64,000 bases of DNA from Brienomyrus brachyistius (taxonomy: Eukaryota; Chordata; Actinopteri; Osteoglossiformes; Mormyridae): assembly GCF_023856365.1 (NCBI RefSeq), contig NC_064542.1, positions 17,460,863-17,524,862 on the forward strand. The letters run 5' to 3'. Below, piece after piece: positions 19,990-33,384 of this stretch. The notes below the pieces were generated by a model that was given only the letters and a program-made list of their open reading frames with translations, was not told where the DNA came from and made no database searches. Numbering within the stretch: position 1 is the stretch's first letter; each line of letters starts with the position of its first letter. The position numbers and the translations under genes are program-made.

Positions 19990-21540
19990 CTGCAGAATAT
20001 CAAATCGTGCAACTCTCACACACCACGTAATACACTCGCAGCTGACATTGCCTTTACTCTAGAAATGCTATAAAGCCCATCCAAGAATATGATTCTTATC
20101 CGGTTTACCAAAACCCCCAGACAATCAGTAATTACAGCTTGTCTACCTCACTACAATGTTTGCACAAATATGACAGGATTTCTGCCTAATTAGCCAGAAT
20201 TGATTCTCTGAAGTGTTTTGCAGTTTGTTTTTGAACAGGAGTTCAAGCAGGTGGCCACAGGTGTAGGAGTTTGAAAAGTCCATCTTGAAAATGATTTCCT
20301 TCCTATTTCCATCTACCTATGTTCTATACAGACCTGTCCTTCCTGTTTACAGTAATAAAAAAAATCCCTAAACTGGAGATGGGATTCCCTGTTTTACACT
20401 CTATGAGTCAATGAAGGGATCTCTGCTAGCATTTATCTGAACTTTGAATATCCTTCCTTCAATCTTTGGTTCCTTCTGAGGATAAGGATAAATCGTAACA
20501 CCATGCATTACTGCAGAAGTGATGTTGGCCAAGTGCTATGGTGTGTTGTATCTGTACCAGATAAGTTAACAGTTACCATTTAGAGAAATATTTAGTCTCG
20601 TGGAATCACGTCAGCATTTCTTGACATCAGAACACTGTTTGTGCGATGTGTGAAATCTTCATACAGGCACAAGATAGACACATAACTCTGACATGTCCTA
20701 GGCAGACCTCTTTTTAAGAGCTACACCTACATTAATTAATTTTGTCCACAGCGATGTACAGTTCAGAAAGCAGGGTCAACCAGGTCCTGGAGCAATTGGG
20801 CTTAAGAGCATTGCTGAAGAGCCCAATGGCAAAGTAACAAACATTTGAGCCAGTGACTTCCTGACCACACTGGGTCAAACAGCACCCAGCTTTGTGGCAA
20901 CTTCTTTCACCGTGGGATCTTCATCCTTGACCTCGCCCACCTACTCATATAGCAGTAACAACCCAGTCTCTCTTGCACACCCACAGTTAATACGCAATTT
21001 AAAATATAGTAATAAAATGGGTACAATTATAATTGTTCTTTTACAAAAATATCTTAAGCAAAACTTCATCAAACGACTCACAAGACTCACAATAAGTAGA
21101 TTAATTCCCGTGAATGTGAATAAAGCAGAAGCTAAGCTAGGCTGCTTATTCAACTGGGAGTACAAAAATATTTGTAGCACTAGGCTGTGTGACGCCCACA
21201 TCCACCCCCACAGACGCGGCCTTTGCAGAGCACTGGGGGAGGCAGAGAGCCTCTTTTTTGGTTTTAGCACTCTTCATTAACGTCAGGCATAACCGGGATT
21301 TTCAACAGGTTCACATACACCTGACAGGAGCTGCAGGGCCCAAAGCGGCGCTGTCAGGGAAATGACTCTAAGCAGCCACATCTCAAATCACAACCAGCGA
21401 TATGCAGACAGATGGACGGTCAAGGGGCCTCTCACACAGGCAACACCGTCTGCATTCTTTGATTTATAATAATGTTATACTGATGGTAAAATTAAATTTC
21501 CTTGCATGGTTTCAAATAGCCTGATTTCTTCCCCGCTTCC
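19990..21540. other. upstream of first recognised rin1 exon, unassigned
   Basis: This is intron or 5' flank of rin1. It includes a repeat copy at about 20740-20930 (contains ttgagccagtgacttcctga, related to the 46297 and 24430 repeats). No N-terminal rin1 exon was recognised. Confidence 0.5.
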
Positions 21541-21616
21541 TCAGAACTCCAGACTGGATGTCACCGTGGTGACACAGTGTGGGCAGCCAGAGAGCGCTTG
21601 AGTGTAGCAGCAGATG

Positions 21617-21630
21617 GTTGCCATGGCAAC
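21617..21630. promoter_or_regulatory. palindromic RFX X-box
   Basis: GTTGCCATGGCAAC is an exact palindromic X-box, the known binding site of RFX-family factors. It lies about 1.6 kb upstream of the first recognised rin1 exon, outside recognised transposon copies. Whether it is used is inference. Confidence 0.5.
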
Positions 21631-22194
21631 AAAGGCCTACACATCCAACGAGGCATACCCACTCAGTCACAGACACTCCCCCTACCTAGCCGAAAGGACA
21701 GGGGAGGGGGGGGGGTCTACATTTCTAGAAATCTCTTCCAGACTCTGACTTCTTACATGCTGCTTTATCCTGTAATTTCAGAATTATTCCCGTTGCAAGC
21801 TACATCCAAAAGGTTAGCACACGTCTGACCACCAAAAAGAAACACTATATGTATTAATCATGAATTCTTTTTCTTCTGAGGGATTTCAGAGCTCTTTTTG
21901 TAGCAGAAAAATAAAGGACCAAATGAAAATGAAAAAATGTTATCCAATTAGTCTATATGTGTGAAAGAAGACAGTAATAAAGCAATAATAAAGGTCTAGA
22001 TGGAATAAATGTGATAAAATGTATAGAAAATTAGGTCTTTCTGAATGTGTGCACTGCATCCTGCATCCATGTCACCATGCCAAGATTTTCAATTAAGAAA
22101 TATCTATTGCTAAATTTTACAGTTAAAACAACAAAGGAAGAGTGATGCTGCACAATCAGTCCGTATCTGTTCACTATAGAAGTCACACCCCTAC

Positions 22195-22300
22195 AATGGA
22201 CTGGCATCTCCTGCGCCCTGTGGTTCCTGGGGGAGCTTCAGGCACATCCTCACCCCATACTAGACAATCAACTGGAAGATGAATGGATGGAGAGACCATG
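22195..22300 (+). mobile_element. SINE tail fragment
   Basis: The sequence tggactggcatctcctgcgc to gaagatgaatggatgg matches the 3' tail of fish tRNA-derived SINEs. The tRNA-like head is absent. Confidence 0.65.
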
Positions 22301-22689
22301 TAGATGGGTGGAACACGAAGTGACAGAGGATGGGAGACCACCGCTCGAAATCATCGTGGGCATGGTAGACATTAACATGCGGAATCTGGACATCACTTAA
22401 CTTCCCTTCAGATTAGCTATGGTTGTTTGGTTTATTCATTAAGTTATAGAAAATCAATAGTTTAGTGCTCGTCAAACAACAAGCGTGGCCTTTAAACTGG
22501 AGGATCAGCTTCATGAACAAAGCTTCGGTCTGATGGAGAAAGAGACAGCAATGTAACTGTGGGAAAACGTTGTCTGGTCTGGTGATAGTCAGTCGGCTGG
22601 GATTTACTACAGTATTTTCCCCTTTTCATGAACAGACTGGAATAGAGCAGGAACAGGTCAATCAAGGCACATCACAGCAGCAGCAAAGA

Positions 22690-22905
22690 GGCGTGGTGTA
22701 GTTCGGGGAGTCTGGGTCTGAGTCAGAAAGTCTTGGGTTTAAATCCTGTGGTTCAAAAAGTAAACATATCGCTATTGGACCTTTTAGCAAGGCGCTTAAC
22801 TGCACCTGCTACAGGGGTGTTGGACGTTGGCTCACCAACCCCAAGCTTTCCTCACTTGTGTGTAGTTTTGGACAAAAGTGTCTGTTAAACAAATAGGCCT
22901 AAATC
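22690..22905 (+). mobile_element. tRNA-derived SINE, second family
   Basis: A head reading gcgtggtgtagttcggggag and a B-box-like ttgggtttaaatcctgtggt are followed by cttttagcaaggcgcttaac and a tail with gacaaaagtgtctgttaaac. It shares its layout with the copies at 31395 and 31640. Confidence 0.65.
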
Positions 22906-22909
22906 CAAA

Positions 22910-25900
22910 TGTAACAAGAAAATTAAAACGATGCTGTTTTAGTGAGAATTAGGGAAAATAATCCTAAATTTTTGTATGTGCACAGGTGGAGAGCAAAGCA
23001 CCTGACTCATGCAGAGATGAACATTTTACAGTGTTCCTTGGAGAATCCTCTTCTTCCAGTGAGCACCGTTATAACTGCTGCAAGTGGCGATAGCTGGTTC
23101 TGTAGTGAATCTCTCTTCCCAATAAACACAACTTCCATCATTCATACCTAAATCTATGATTAGCTCTCTGTGATAATAACTGCAAAAGTGCTTCAACATC
23201 TTCTCTGTCATGCTTCTCCCAGCCATTGCTATTCTTCTTTATCATGAAACATACTACGGTATGGTACCCAGTGAAGTGTGGTTTTCCTGGTCAATACTAA
23301 AGACCCATGCGGAACAGCATTTAAAAAGGTCACCTCGCTGCCCTGGTTAATACCATGCATCACAGTCTTCCAGAACGTCCTCCACCCACATACACCTTTC
23401 TTTATCCAAGCTTGACATCAATTTTAAGACTGATCCTCATTGCATGCCAGCAGTTTCTAACCTCCTAATTACACTCAAGTGCCCATCAAACTTAAATGAT
23501 TGTTCCCAGTTTAAAATTATGGCACAGTCTCTGGTAAAGGTGGACTCAACTCACGCTCCAACTACATATATATGGAAGACTGGACCCTTCCTCATCAAAT
23601 AACCCATGCTAACATCCATCATTTATGTTTCCCCAATACATAATAGTATGGGTCACCCCTGGCCTGCTCATTCAAACAGTCCATATTAAACATGCAGCCT
23701 GAGGGATGAGAGAAAGCATCACCAATGCCATCACACACACAGGACATCTGTGCTTATTGAGGACCATGGCTCACACAGACTGACATAATGACTAATGTGA
23801 GACTCAAAGAAGAAGAAAAGCCTTAGAGAAAAGGCATTTATCTGATTGCCAGGAGCTCATATCAGCCCGATTGCTGTTATAATACACTAAGAGTACTTTA
23901 GGTGTAGTTTACAGTCGACACTTTGGTAACCATTGCTTTATAGAATAATGTATAGAGCATTGTGGCAAAATGAGACAACAATGTGCAACAGGAAAATAAT
24001 GCATTATATTGTGAATCAAGATGCTTACTTGGCAGAATACATGATGGCATGACATCTTGGTAAAATTCGATAGAAGACATCAGCCGTAATATGCAGCTTG
24101 GTCTCTGCACCAGCACTCTCAGTACAGCTGCTGTTTGCAATTTTTGAAACTAAAAGCCCGAGGTGGACAGTAAGATACCAGCAAACCGCCTGACATGGGC
24201 AGCTGGGTGGAGGAGTTAACTTCCCATTTTCAAACTGCACATAAAGAGAAGTGAGACGGGGCTGAGGTCTGACCAGTGACAGGTGCGGAACATTTCAGAA
24301 CAATGGGTAAAATTAAAGAAATGTAGCCGTTCAGTAGTGGGGGGAGGGATTCGTGAGAACATGCAGGTCAGTCAAAAGCAGGTTAGGGTCCCAGTTACTG
24401 CAAAAGACAAAAGCAACACATACTCGTAAAAATACACCTAATGCAAAAGCAGGGCCTTCCAGTGCCTGGAGCAACTGGGGGGTTGGGGTCTGACTGAAGG
24501 GCCCAATGGTGACATCACTCTGCCAACGTGATCGAGCATTCGGTCACCTGGCTCCCCTGCACATACACTCCCCAGCAGCTACTGCTGTTCCATACTGATT
24601 CTCCCTTTTCCCTGAGATACTTTGATAAGTGGCTCATTAATGACCTGGTACTATTCCAACAGTCTAGGAACTCAAAGAAAGACCCTTACATATGGCACAG
24701 AAATTTCACACTCTGTTTGACAGCATGACTTGATTGCATATTGCAAATTGCAGCCCATTGTTTCATGACTTAAAGATGGGAAAACGGAGATGCTGAAGTA
24801 CAAAGCCTGACTAAGCCTGTATGCACGTCTGCCCAGAAGATTTACCATAAAATCAAACACCCTTAACCTTTCAAGCCAGCACTACTACCTAATGCCTATT
24901 CCCTACACCAGGATACCTGAATACCAAAACTTAATTTAAAACACTGGACGTCCAAGGATTCACCCACACATCTTAAAGTCCAAATTACTCTCTCCTATAC
25001 ATTAAACTCCCAAGAAGAACATTTGTAAGATAAGTAGGCAGTGCTCTCGCCCTAATACTGTGTGTGATTACCCCTATCAACAGCTTCATATCGGTCTTTC
25101 ACATTGTTCAATATACCTTTTGCCTCAGTTAATTTAGCTATAGAAACAAGGCAGAAAAGATACATTTGAATGAAAGCATCGTTAAGCAACAAAACACAAC
25201 TCATTTTAAAGTGAAAGGTTGCTGTTAAAATGATAATATTAATGACAAGCAACGTTGGACTAATGGACAAGGATGATGAACTGTGGAATTATGGAAAGTA
25301 TGAAGGGACAGAAAATGCCAGAAGTGAAAATATCTTCGTCAAGACAGTCAGCATTCGGTAAATGATTGGAAAGACAGGGGCATGCCAGTGCCTCTGCAAT
25401 GATCTGTGAGCAGAAAAGGTAGACAGACCTGTGCACTGGGAGACCGCCGTGACAATATACTGTGCAGGCAGCAGGAAAATATGCCCAGGACAAGCTTACT
25501 GCATACAATTCAGGCTTGAAAAGTACTTTTAATAAAATATATTGTGACAGGTGGAAGATCCTGGAGGTGGATTTAAGGGCCTGAAGCACCAGGCAACATT
25601 CAGAGTGAAGGCAGCAAAGATTGAAATGGGGAAGAATTAGTCTCACCCAGATTCAGGAACCGCTGCTGGGAGGAGTTTATAGTTGTTGTTTTTCTTTTTG
25701 GAGGGGCCCTATTAGAAGTGATAATCTGCAGCTTCAATGCTAGCAGTGATCCCATACCATCAATTAGCTCATCTATCTGCGCTCCAGCTATCGGACACAA
25801 TGAATAATGATTAACAATCCAATGCTTTATTCATGCTGAGCATTACTCAGTGATCCAGTTCCACATATATGCATATATATAGTGTGTGTGTGTTTGTGCA

Positions 25901-28300
25901 TGTGTATATATTACATATTGTGTAAGTGTATATATATTGTAATGTATACACAGTAAATATACAATGTGCATACATATATAATGTCTTTTATTTAGGTCAT
26001 AAGCCATCAGACGTTCACTAGCTGATCTAAAGGGAAGCATTAATACCACACTTATCGTCATGACCAGTTCCCTTCCCAGCCCCATCTACCACACAGGACG
26101 TCCAGCGCTGACCTCACATCAGCAGCCAGGTGTAATTCCTCTCACATGAAGAAACAGGACACAACTCAATCCTGCAAGAATGGACTGAAACACTGAAACA
26201 CTCTTCTGTAATGTGTTAAAAAATGCACAGGCCAGGCTCCGGCCCTGATGACACTCCACTACACCACATTGCTGTTTATTTCACATTGTCATCTCTCTGT
26301 TCTGTTTTCCATATTCTAATATGGACGTTTAACCACTTACCAACTCCCAAGTTTAAAGACTTGGATACTACATCTGCTAACAATGATAAAACAGTATGTA
26401 TGTGTTATCACTGTGTATGTTACCAAAAATCGATTAATTTACACTGTGCAAACAAATGTACAAATTAATAACCACATTAAGGATCAAATCTAAATAACTG
26501 ATTTGGTGGCTCAGAATTGCTAGATCTGAGTAGGAGATTAAATGGAATTTAATTAGTACATTCTTATTTACAGGGTCAAAAACAGTGTAGTGCCTCAGAC
26601 AATATGTTTAAGCCTAAATAATTAGATAATCTATAAGTAAAAAGAACCATGCCCGGTCTAGATAGTACCAAAAAGTTCTTGCCTGTAATCAAGACACATC
26701 TAAGCAACAACTAAGCAGTTAACATACTGCTCATTACTCCACATTTCAGGTTCCTACCAAAGAAAACATTTCAAAATTACTGTCTATCTTTCGAATTCTC
26801 CTATAATATTTAAGAAATATGAAAAATCATAAATGCTATGCCATCACATGTGTAGCCCAGCAAGCAACACGAACAAGGCTGTAACAGCCACACAACACAA
26901 AAATGATCATCCACAGCCTTCAGGGACCCAAGACAGCCACGTAGTTCACACTGCTGTATATTTTATACCATCAGCAATCATGCACATCTTCGCTAAGAAC
27001 CCTCCCCCTAACACAAAAGCTTCCTCGAGGACGAGGTCTACACTGAGTTTTGAATCATCTTATTTATTGCTAAATTGGCCTAATTACATAAATTGGCATT
27101 TACATTAAAACAAACATTAAATGCAATATTTTCAAAGAAATACGTGGATATGTACAGTAAGGCAACTACTCAGTTTCCACTGGCAATTACGCACTTAATT
27201 GACCTAATTAGAACAATTAGATAAAAACAAATGTAAACTAAAAGTATATACAGGACCTTCCAGGAACGTAGCTGGAAACTAACTACCCTATAATCAGTCA
27301 CGAGACGCTTAGTACCTGTCAACCGTGAATAGCATCAAAAATAATTTGCTTGGTGAATTAAATAATTTATTTAATTGCTTTGTTTCTCTTCCTCCTAACC
27401 ATTCCTTTAAGTCAAAATCAGAGACGTGTAAAACGAAAAAAAAATAACCTAAAAAAAACACCTAAACCCCAAAATATGAACAAATATGTGGTACGTAGGT
27501 GTACACACATGCGCGCTTAACAGAAGTTATGTAACACTTATTTTAGCTTACCTATGCTGAGAATAAACCATCATTATACGATACCCTTTAACAAATTGAA
27601 AAACTGTCTGAAATCTCTTCGGATATACTGTTACGCAGGTTTTAGTCAATTTATGAGTAATACAGGTAAGAAATGGGCGCGGCACTCTGAAAAAAATCCA
27701 CATTCCTTACGTTTCTTGTATGAAGGCGCTTATCAACATAGATAATTTTAGAACTTTGTTCAGCGCTCCAGGTTGCACGTGCTTTAATAAAGATCTAAGT
27801 CATGTCGCGACGGACACCTCTCATTGTACCTTACGCAATTAGACAAAACGCAAACAATATAATTTTTTAACATTGCTTGAAAAGAAAAAAAGACTACAAT
27901 CTAGGCTTGTATAATCATCCTATACCGAAGACAGATATGCTCACTCGGAATGTGACAGCAGAAAGAATAATCCATAGCAACTAATGTTTCTTTAACCATT
28001 GCCTTAATATCGAATTGAAAAAGCCGATTACGTAGTGCAAAGTCAACTTCAATTTTGGTTTTAATAAGGGGGTGCCAACTAAATTAGGAACGACAGAACA
28101 GTGACTAAAATGTGCACTCCGTTTTCTTATTTATACGTTGGGGTAATTGTTCTATTTAAGATAAACGTTTGCTGCATGTTTAATAACTTCCATCCAGTTT
28201 CAAAATATTGTCTCATTAGAGAATTCGGTTATGATTAGTGTTTAGGTTCTTCATTTGACAGATGTAGGCTAACTTAAATCATGCCTGACGTTGCATGCCG
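22910..28300. other. intron or intergenic DNA, mostly unassigned
   Basis: AT-rich DNA with a short repeat copy at about 24430-24560 (gtgcctggagcaactggggg, related to 20790) and TG/TA low complexity at 25870-25990. A weaker donor-like site cataggtaagct lies at 27549 on the minus strand. No coding exon could be supported. Confidence 0.5.
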
Positions 28301-28327
28301 ACACAAATATAAATATTTAAACGCAGA

Positions 28328-28440
28328 ACTTACCTTATAGCTCTCTCCTTAAAAACAGACAACTGCATACACCTAATTTGTCGTTGGACCCATTAGATAC
28401 CGGGATGCATTCGCTGCCACTGTTGACTAACTTCTAGTTT
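28328..28440 (-). promoter_or_regulatory. candidate untranslated first exon of rin1
   Basis: On the minus strand the sequence ctataag|gtaagt at 28334 is a perfect consensus 5' splice site. The sequence upstream of it (28335-28440) has no long frame, and the local region to about 29900 is free of recognised transposons and somewhat richer in CpG. Spliced to the exon at 19989 it would place the ATG immediately after the junction. There is no transcript evidence, so this is a weak proposal. Confidence 0.25.
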
Positions 28441-30185
28441 TTCTCATCATGTTGTAATAGTTATTTGTTCAGAAATCCAATCATCACATGACGATCATGC
28501 ATCGTTTATGAGAAGGGGGAAAACTCCAGGCGATGATTCAGGATTTAAATCACTCGCTGTCTCCCTTACGTCTGGTGTCCCCCCTCTCTCACTTGCTCAT
28601 TTCCTAAATAACGTCGGCAAACTTTTTTCGGAATAAACGTCTTACTTTACGCATGCGTTTGCGTATCTTCTAGGGAACAGTTTGGGATTTTTAAAAAAGA
28701 ATTTGTTCGCTTTCAAGCGTTTTTGTGAACCGGTTGAGAATGCGCAAGTAGCGATACTATTATGTGCTTGTGAAATGTGCGAAATGCGGTAGCAATGGGA
28801 GTTCTGTTATATAATGCTACTGCACGTAAGAATTTGGACGTATGTACGTGTCTTCAGTAAATTCTCTAGCTGAATTATTCAGTTACTCCCAATTTATTAA
28901 ATAAAGTAAAGCACCCTTCTAATGCCTAAGACTAATTTTTTTTACCGGGTATAGAGAAATTCTACAATTTGTCAAAACGGATCCAAAAAAAAGGAAGAAA
29001 AAAACTATAACAGGAACTGGCCATTTGCAATTAGTGCGTCTGTATCTGAGTCCCTACCCACGCACGTACCATCCCTCCCACTTGACGAGCAGAATAATGT
29101 CTGAATTTGAATTGTTATGCAATTCCCAACGTGGGTCATAATTGGACATCTCCAAATGGTTCGAGCGGCGTGCCAAAGAGAGCTCGCGGCATCTAGCCAC
29201 GAGACCCTTTTAGAGCGTGTTAAGAGCCCCCGCAACACTTCACTTTAGCAACCGACCGCTCTTCTAAAAAAAACCTTTTACGTGCAATGTGATTCACCCT
29301 CAAACTTTGATATTTTAAACTCCCGCTCCCGGTAATTACTCTGTTGGGGATCTTATTCTTGAAATACAAAATAAGTTATTAACGCATTTTCTTTCCGCAC
29401 GTGACCGAATCTTAAGCATACGTCACGTCTTCCAGTTAATGCAAGAACACTTCAAACATATTTTGCTCTTCAGTACTTTGACATCTATAACCCATTACCG
29501 AATACGTCATTCTTGGAAAAACAATGTATATACAGCGTTGTGGTAACGGGATACATTACGAGTATTAAGCTGTTAAATGTTTAGCTTTATGAGCCAGAAA
29601 CATTTCCTTTCCAGAGAGTACATGCAGTTATACCTTCTAACACAAAAAACATATATTTAGCCCTAAAGGAGGTCGCAATATCATTTCTATAATTATTTTC
29701 GAACTGTCATTTGTGTGACATGTTGTTCTTAAATAACCCTTTTCCTATGTAAGGTACGGTGCTAAAATCTCGTCACAATTGCGACCTCTTTCGCTCGGCT
29801 TTCCGGTATAAAGATACACTTTCACCACCGAACCGCTAGATGTCGCCAGAGCTTTGTGCACTGTGCGGTACGCCATAGACCAAACCATGGTTTCGGGAAA
29901 CACTCGTGTCCTACTTGAATAGCTCCAATAACATAAGTTAGCAACTATGCTTTTGGGAAACGCACCCCAGGATAGGCGGTTAGCAAGATTAACGTTAAAA
30001 TGAAGATGGATAAGAACTGACTTTGCTTAGGACTGGACCTAGTTATTCACGTGGACAGAAAATTTAGCTTGTGTCTGTTCTATTTCATTGATAGTATACT
30101 TTGGAAGAAGTGATATATACATGCACATGTTTTCTTTTATAATTCATCTAATTATTTAAACAGGGTGCACCCAGACAATCAGTTA
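28441..30185. other. repeat-poor stretch, possible promoter region
   Basis: No transposon, exon or RNA gene was recognised. CpG dinucleotides are more frequent than in neighbouring DNA (for example around 28600-28680 and 29750-29900). The reverse-strand open frame at 29005-29238 shows no recognisable family. Confidence 0.4.
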
Positions 30186-30189
30186 TAAC

Positions 30190-30530
30190 TGTCATATACT
30201 ATATGTATTTGCCCATTCATCCAGAAGAGCATTTGTGAGGTCAGGCACTGATGTTGCATCTGCAGGTCTGGCTCACAATCTCCATTCTAGTTCATCCCAA
30301 AGGTGTTTGATGGTGTTGAGATCAGTCAAGTTCTTCCACACCAAACTCACAAACCATGTCTTTATTGACCGTACTTTGTGCACTGGGTCGCAATCATTCT
30401 GGAATAGAACTGGAATCAAACTGTTCCCACAAAGATGGGAGCATAGAATCGTCCAAAATGTCTTGGTATGCTGAAGCATTAAGAATTCCCTTCCCCAGAA
30501 CCTAGGGCCTAGCTATGGAAGGCTGGCCAT
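30190..30530 (-). mobile_element. Tc1-like transposon fragment
   Basis: The plus strand holds agttcatcccaaaggtgttt followed by agttcttccacaccaaactc, cactgggtcgcaatcattct and aaatgtcttggtatgctgaa. These are reverse-strand segments of the transposase of a very common fish Tc1 family. Both ends are missing. Confidence 0.8.
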
Positions 30531-31394
30531 TTGGGGTCATGAAGCCACCAGCACAGAAACTGGCTAACCAGAAGCCAAAGGCCAAATGCCAGTGAAAATG
30601 TATTATGGACTGGGGGGTTGAGCCCTATGCCTCAAAAACAGTGATGATGACCGAGCGATAAATAAGGTTGAGCGCAACCCAGAGCAGGCTGGTTAGAGAA
30701 CCATAAACTGTTGGATTAATTTGTGGTTTTCCTTGGTCATTTAAGTGCTCTGCGGAATAAAGAAGGGTTTCATGCAATCGCAGGTAAATCGCAGCATTCA
30801 AATATTTTATTTTCATAGGGAAATTGCTTTTACTGAACACAATTTCTCATAGGATTCCCAAGGGTCATAGGAATCATCGATTGCACACACATGCTAAGGG
30901 TCCATAACCCTGCTTAATTATTGTTGTCTTTTTTTGTTCAGTGGATAAATGCTTAATGCTAATGTATCAAATGTGACGAAACACGTAATCAAGCAATTCA
31001 GCTGCGGTACATTTGCTTTGTCCCATGGTGCACTGTTTAAATCACACTTTACAGTACAACTTATTTATGAATCAATTTGTGTTATCAATTAACAATCAGT
31101 ATGTATAAAATGGAGTACATGCACAGTCCATAGGACATGACTGTCTCATTTTGTTTCACGGCTATTAAGCCATTAGTGTGTTGCCCCATTGAACTGTAAG
31201 TGGATGCAATATAATAATTAATAACTATTACACTGATGTAACAAATCGACTTCTTAACTGGCATATAGTAGTACTGATTAGCACCAATTGAGACAACCCA
31301 ATTTGTCAACTCCGCGTTCGCAAATTAACTCTGGGTTAAATCTTATTTGGTTAAACCCCCTTCATAGTACAGGCCACAGGTCGGTCGCAGCATT
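30531..31394. other. unassigned intergenic or intronic DNA
   Basis: Nothing recognisable beyond AT-rich sequence. Short reverse-strand open frames at 30625-30840 and 31085-31309 show no family similarity. Confidence 0.5.
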
Positions 31395-31600
31395 GTTTTT
31401 GCTGTGTAGCTTAGGGGGTTCGGGATCAACACCTGTATCTAGAAGGTCATGGGTTCAAATCTTGTAGCTAGTAATTGTGTCATTTTTTGGCCATTGAGCA
31501 AGACTCTTAACCCTGATTGTTGCATGGCCGCTAGTGCCAGCTGACCCTGTGTTCTGACCTCTGCATCACACATCCTGAGCTGAATCTGCCTCAGCTTCAT
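31395..31600 (+). mobile_element. tRNA-derived SINE, second family
   Basis: Contains gctgtgtagcttagggggtt, the B-box-like atgggttcaaatcttgtagc, and tgagcaagactcttaaccct, a standard SINE body. Same family layout as at 22690 and 31640. Confidence 0.65.
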
Positions 31601-31639
31601 GAGTGTCCAGTGAATGCAGCATGTGTACCTGTGGTGTGT

Positions 31640-31850
31640 GGGTCAGCAGCTTAGAATGCTGTGCTCTTCACAGGAAGTTTGTTGGTTCAAATCTCGTGAT
31701 CAGTCAACTCATGCTGCCTTTGGGCCCTTGAGCAAGACCCTCAACACCAATTGCTCCAGGGATGCTATATGCTGACTGACTCTTGACTCTGACTCCCCAA
31801 GTTGCAAGAGCAAGACGGGATATGCTAGGTCCTCCACAAGAATGATTTTA
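31640..31850 (+). mobile_element. tRNA-derived SINE, second family
   Basis: Contains gtgtgtgggtcagcagctta, the B-box-like ttggttcaaatctcgtgatc, and cttgagcaagaccctcaaca. It lies directly after the copy at 31395 in the same orientation. Confidence 0.65.
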
Positions 31851-32050
31851 CAAGACACCAGCTGGATACATTCCACTGACATCACTTAAACGTCAGCAAT
31901 ATTAGTTTTATAAATACTTATGTAAAGACTGTGAAAATCCAGTGATCAGTGACACCAGATCCACCAGCCACTTGATCCTGTTATCAGAATGTTACCTATT
32001 TTTCTTGAGAAGTGAATTAATGGTGAGATTTAGACTGGTTTTATACATCC

Positions 32051-32350
32051 TGTCACGCCCTGCTCGTCGGATCCTCCTGTGTGCCACGCCCCCTCGTTAA
32101 CCTCGTGTGGAATCCCCACGTTCACCAGCTGTTTCGTGTTATTTCCGATTAGTCCTGTGTATTTCAGTCCGCATTCAAGTATGTTTCCCTAGGTCTGTCA
32201 TTGAAGTCTATTGTAGCCCGATTGTGTAGTGCCGCTCGTTCTTTGCTTGCTACATAACCCTGCTAAATTACCTCATTAAATGCCATGTTACTCGATCCTT
32301 CGTATTCCTCTCCTGCTTCCCCGCTCCATGCACCGCGATCGGTCACGACG
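32051..32350 (+). mobile_element. solo LTR (Gypsy-type) with 5-bp target duplication
   Basis: A 300-bp unit starts tgtcacgccctgctcgtcgg and ends cgatcggtcacgacg. It is flanked by catcc at 32046-32050 and catcc at 32351-32355. It contains cattaaatgcc (polyadenylation-like) in its second half. The 5-bp duplication and TG start mark a solo LTR left by recombination of a full element; the terminal CA is CG. Confidence 0.85.
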
Positions 32351-32355
32351 CATCC

Positions 32356-33380
32356 TGTAAATCCCACTTCAGGTTTTAGTTCTCACATACACTTGAATGT
32401 ACTGTAATGAAATGCTTTCCCACCTGCTTTCTGGAATGTGCTGAGATAAGTATGCAATGAAAAGGAAAAAAGCAAAGTCATATAAAAAGATAAGAATACA
32501 ATGACAGTAAATTAACAGTCAAGATCTTTCGTGTGTGCTGCAGTGCTCATTCTCTGGCACTTCTCACTTCATTTTAACTGAAGATTATCCTATATCTGCT
32601 GCCTAAAATATAGTCAGGTATAGACTGACTCTCAGTATGCCTGCATGGGATTGTTTTAGATGTTGTTCCCAGTTTTTGTATTTCTGGCTCCGCTGAGTAA
32701 GCATTTCAGGCATTAAATGTCAGTTTTCACCCAGCAGAGAGACGAGCAGTTGCTGTTTAGGGACAGTTTAGATTTGCTATTTGTGAATGCAGTGCTGGTC
32801 TGGTTGCCTTGATTTTGATTAAGTAATTACAAAATATGAACTGTGGTCATTGTATACTTTTCATACTCCAGAATATTTGGTGAAGAAGTCAAGGGTAGAA
32901 AATTGACTAATTTATTTCAGTCATCCTGGAAATTTTAATATTGTAGCGAGCCTTTGGGCGAGTTGCTCTGAGGGTGAGACTTAATGGTAGTTTCCCATGA
33001 CCCCCCCACTTGCTTGCTCTGATGTTGCAATTTAATCGATCGATCCAATTTATTTGCATATTAGTGCAAATTGAAAGACTTTCAATTCCTTTAATAGGCA
33101 AGTGTATGGTTTCATGCAGGGCTGGGACCATTCTGAAATGCATTCATCAATTCCAATCCAAATCAGGAAATGGAACTGTTGGGATGTCCCTGGAATTCAA
33201 ATTCAGTTCCAGTCCTGTTCCTCATAGTTCCCCAATCCCAACTGCAGTTCCATTTCCTGATTTGGATAGGAACTGATGAATACATTCCGGAATGGCTCCA
33301 ACCCTGATGGTGTGGAATTTGATTTTGAGGGCAGTGTGTGCCTACATTAATTTTATTTTGTTATGACTTCATTCATTCAG
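32356..33380. other. unassigned DNA
   Basis: AT-rich sequence without recognised elements except a short local inverted similarity around 33130-33290 (tccaatccaaatcaggaaat and atttcctgatttggatagga), which could form a hairpin. Confidence 0.5.
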
Positions 33381-33384
33381 TTTC

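Noticed and set aside
24025..24240. Minus-strand frame ending near a possible donor (caa|gtaagc)
   Set aside because: No similarity to the RIN N-terminus and a weak border; likely chance.
29005..29238. Minus-strand frame of 77 codons considered as a rin1 N-terminal exon
   Set aside because: No RIN-like sequence, no suitable donor and no family similarity.
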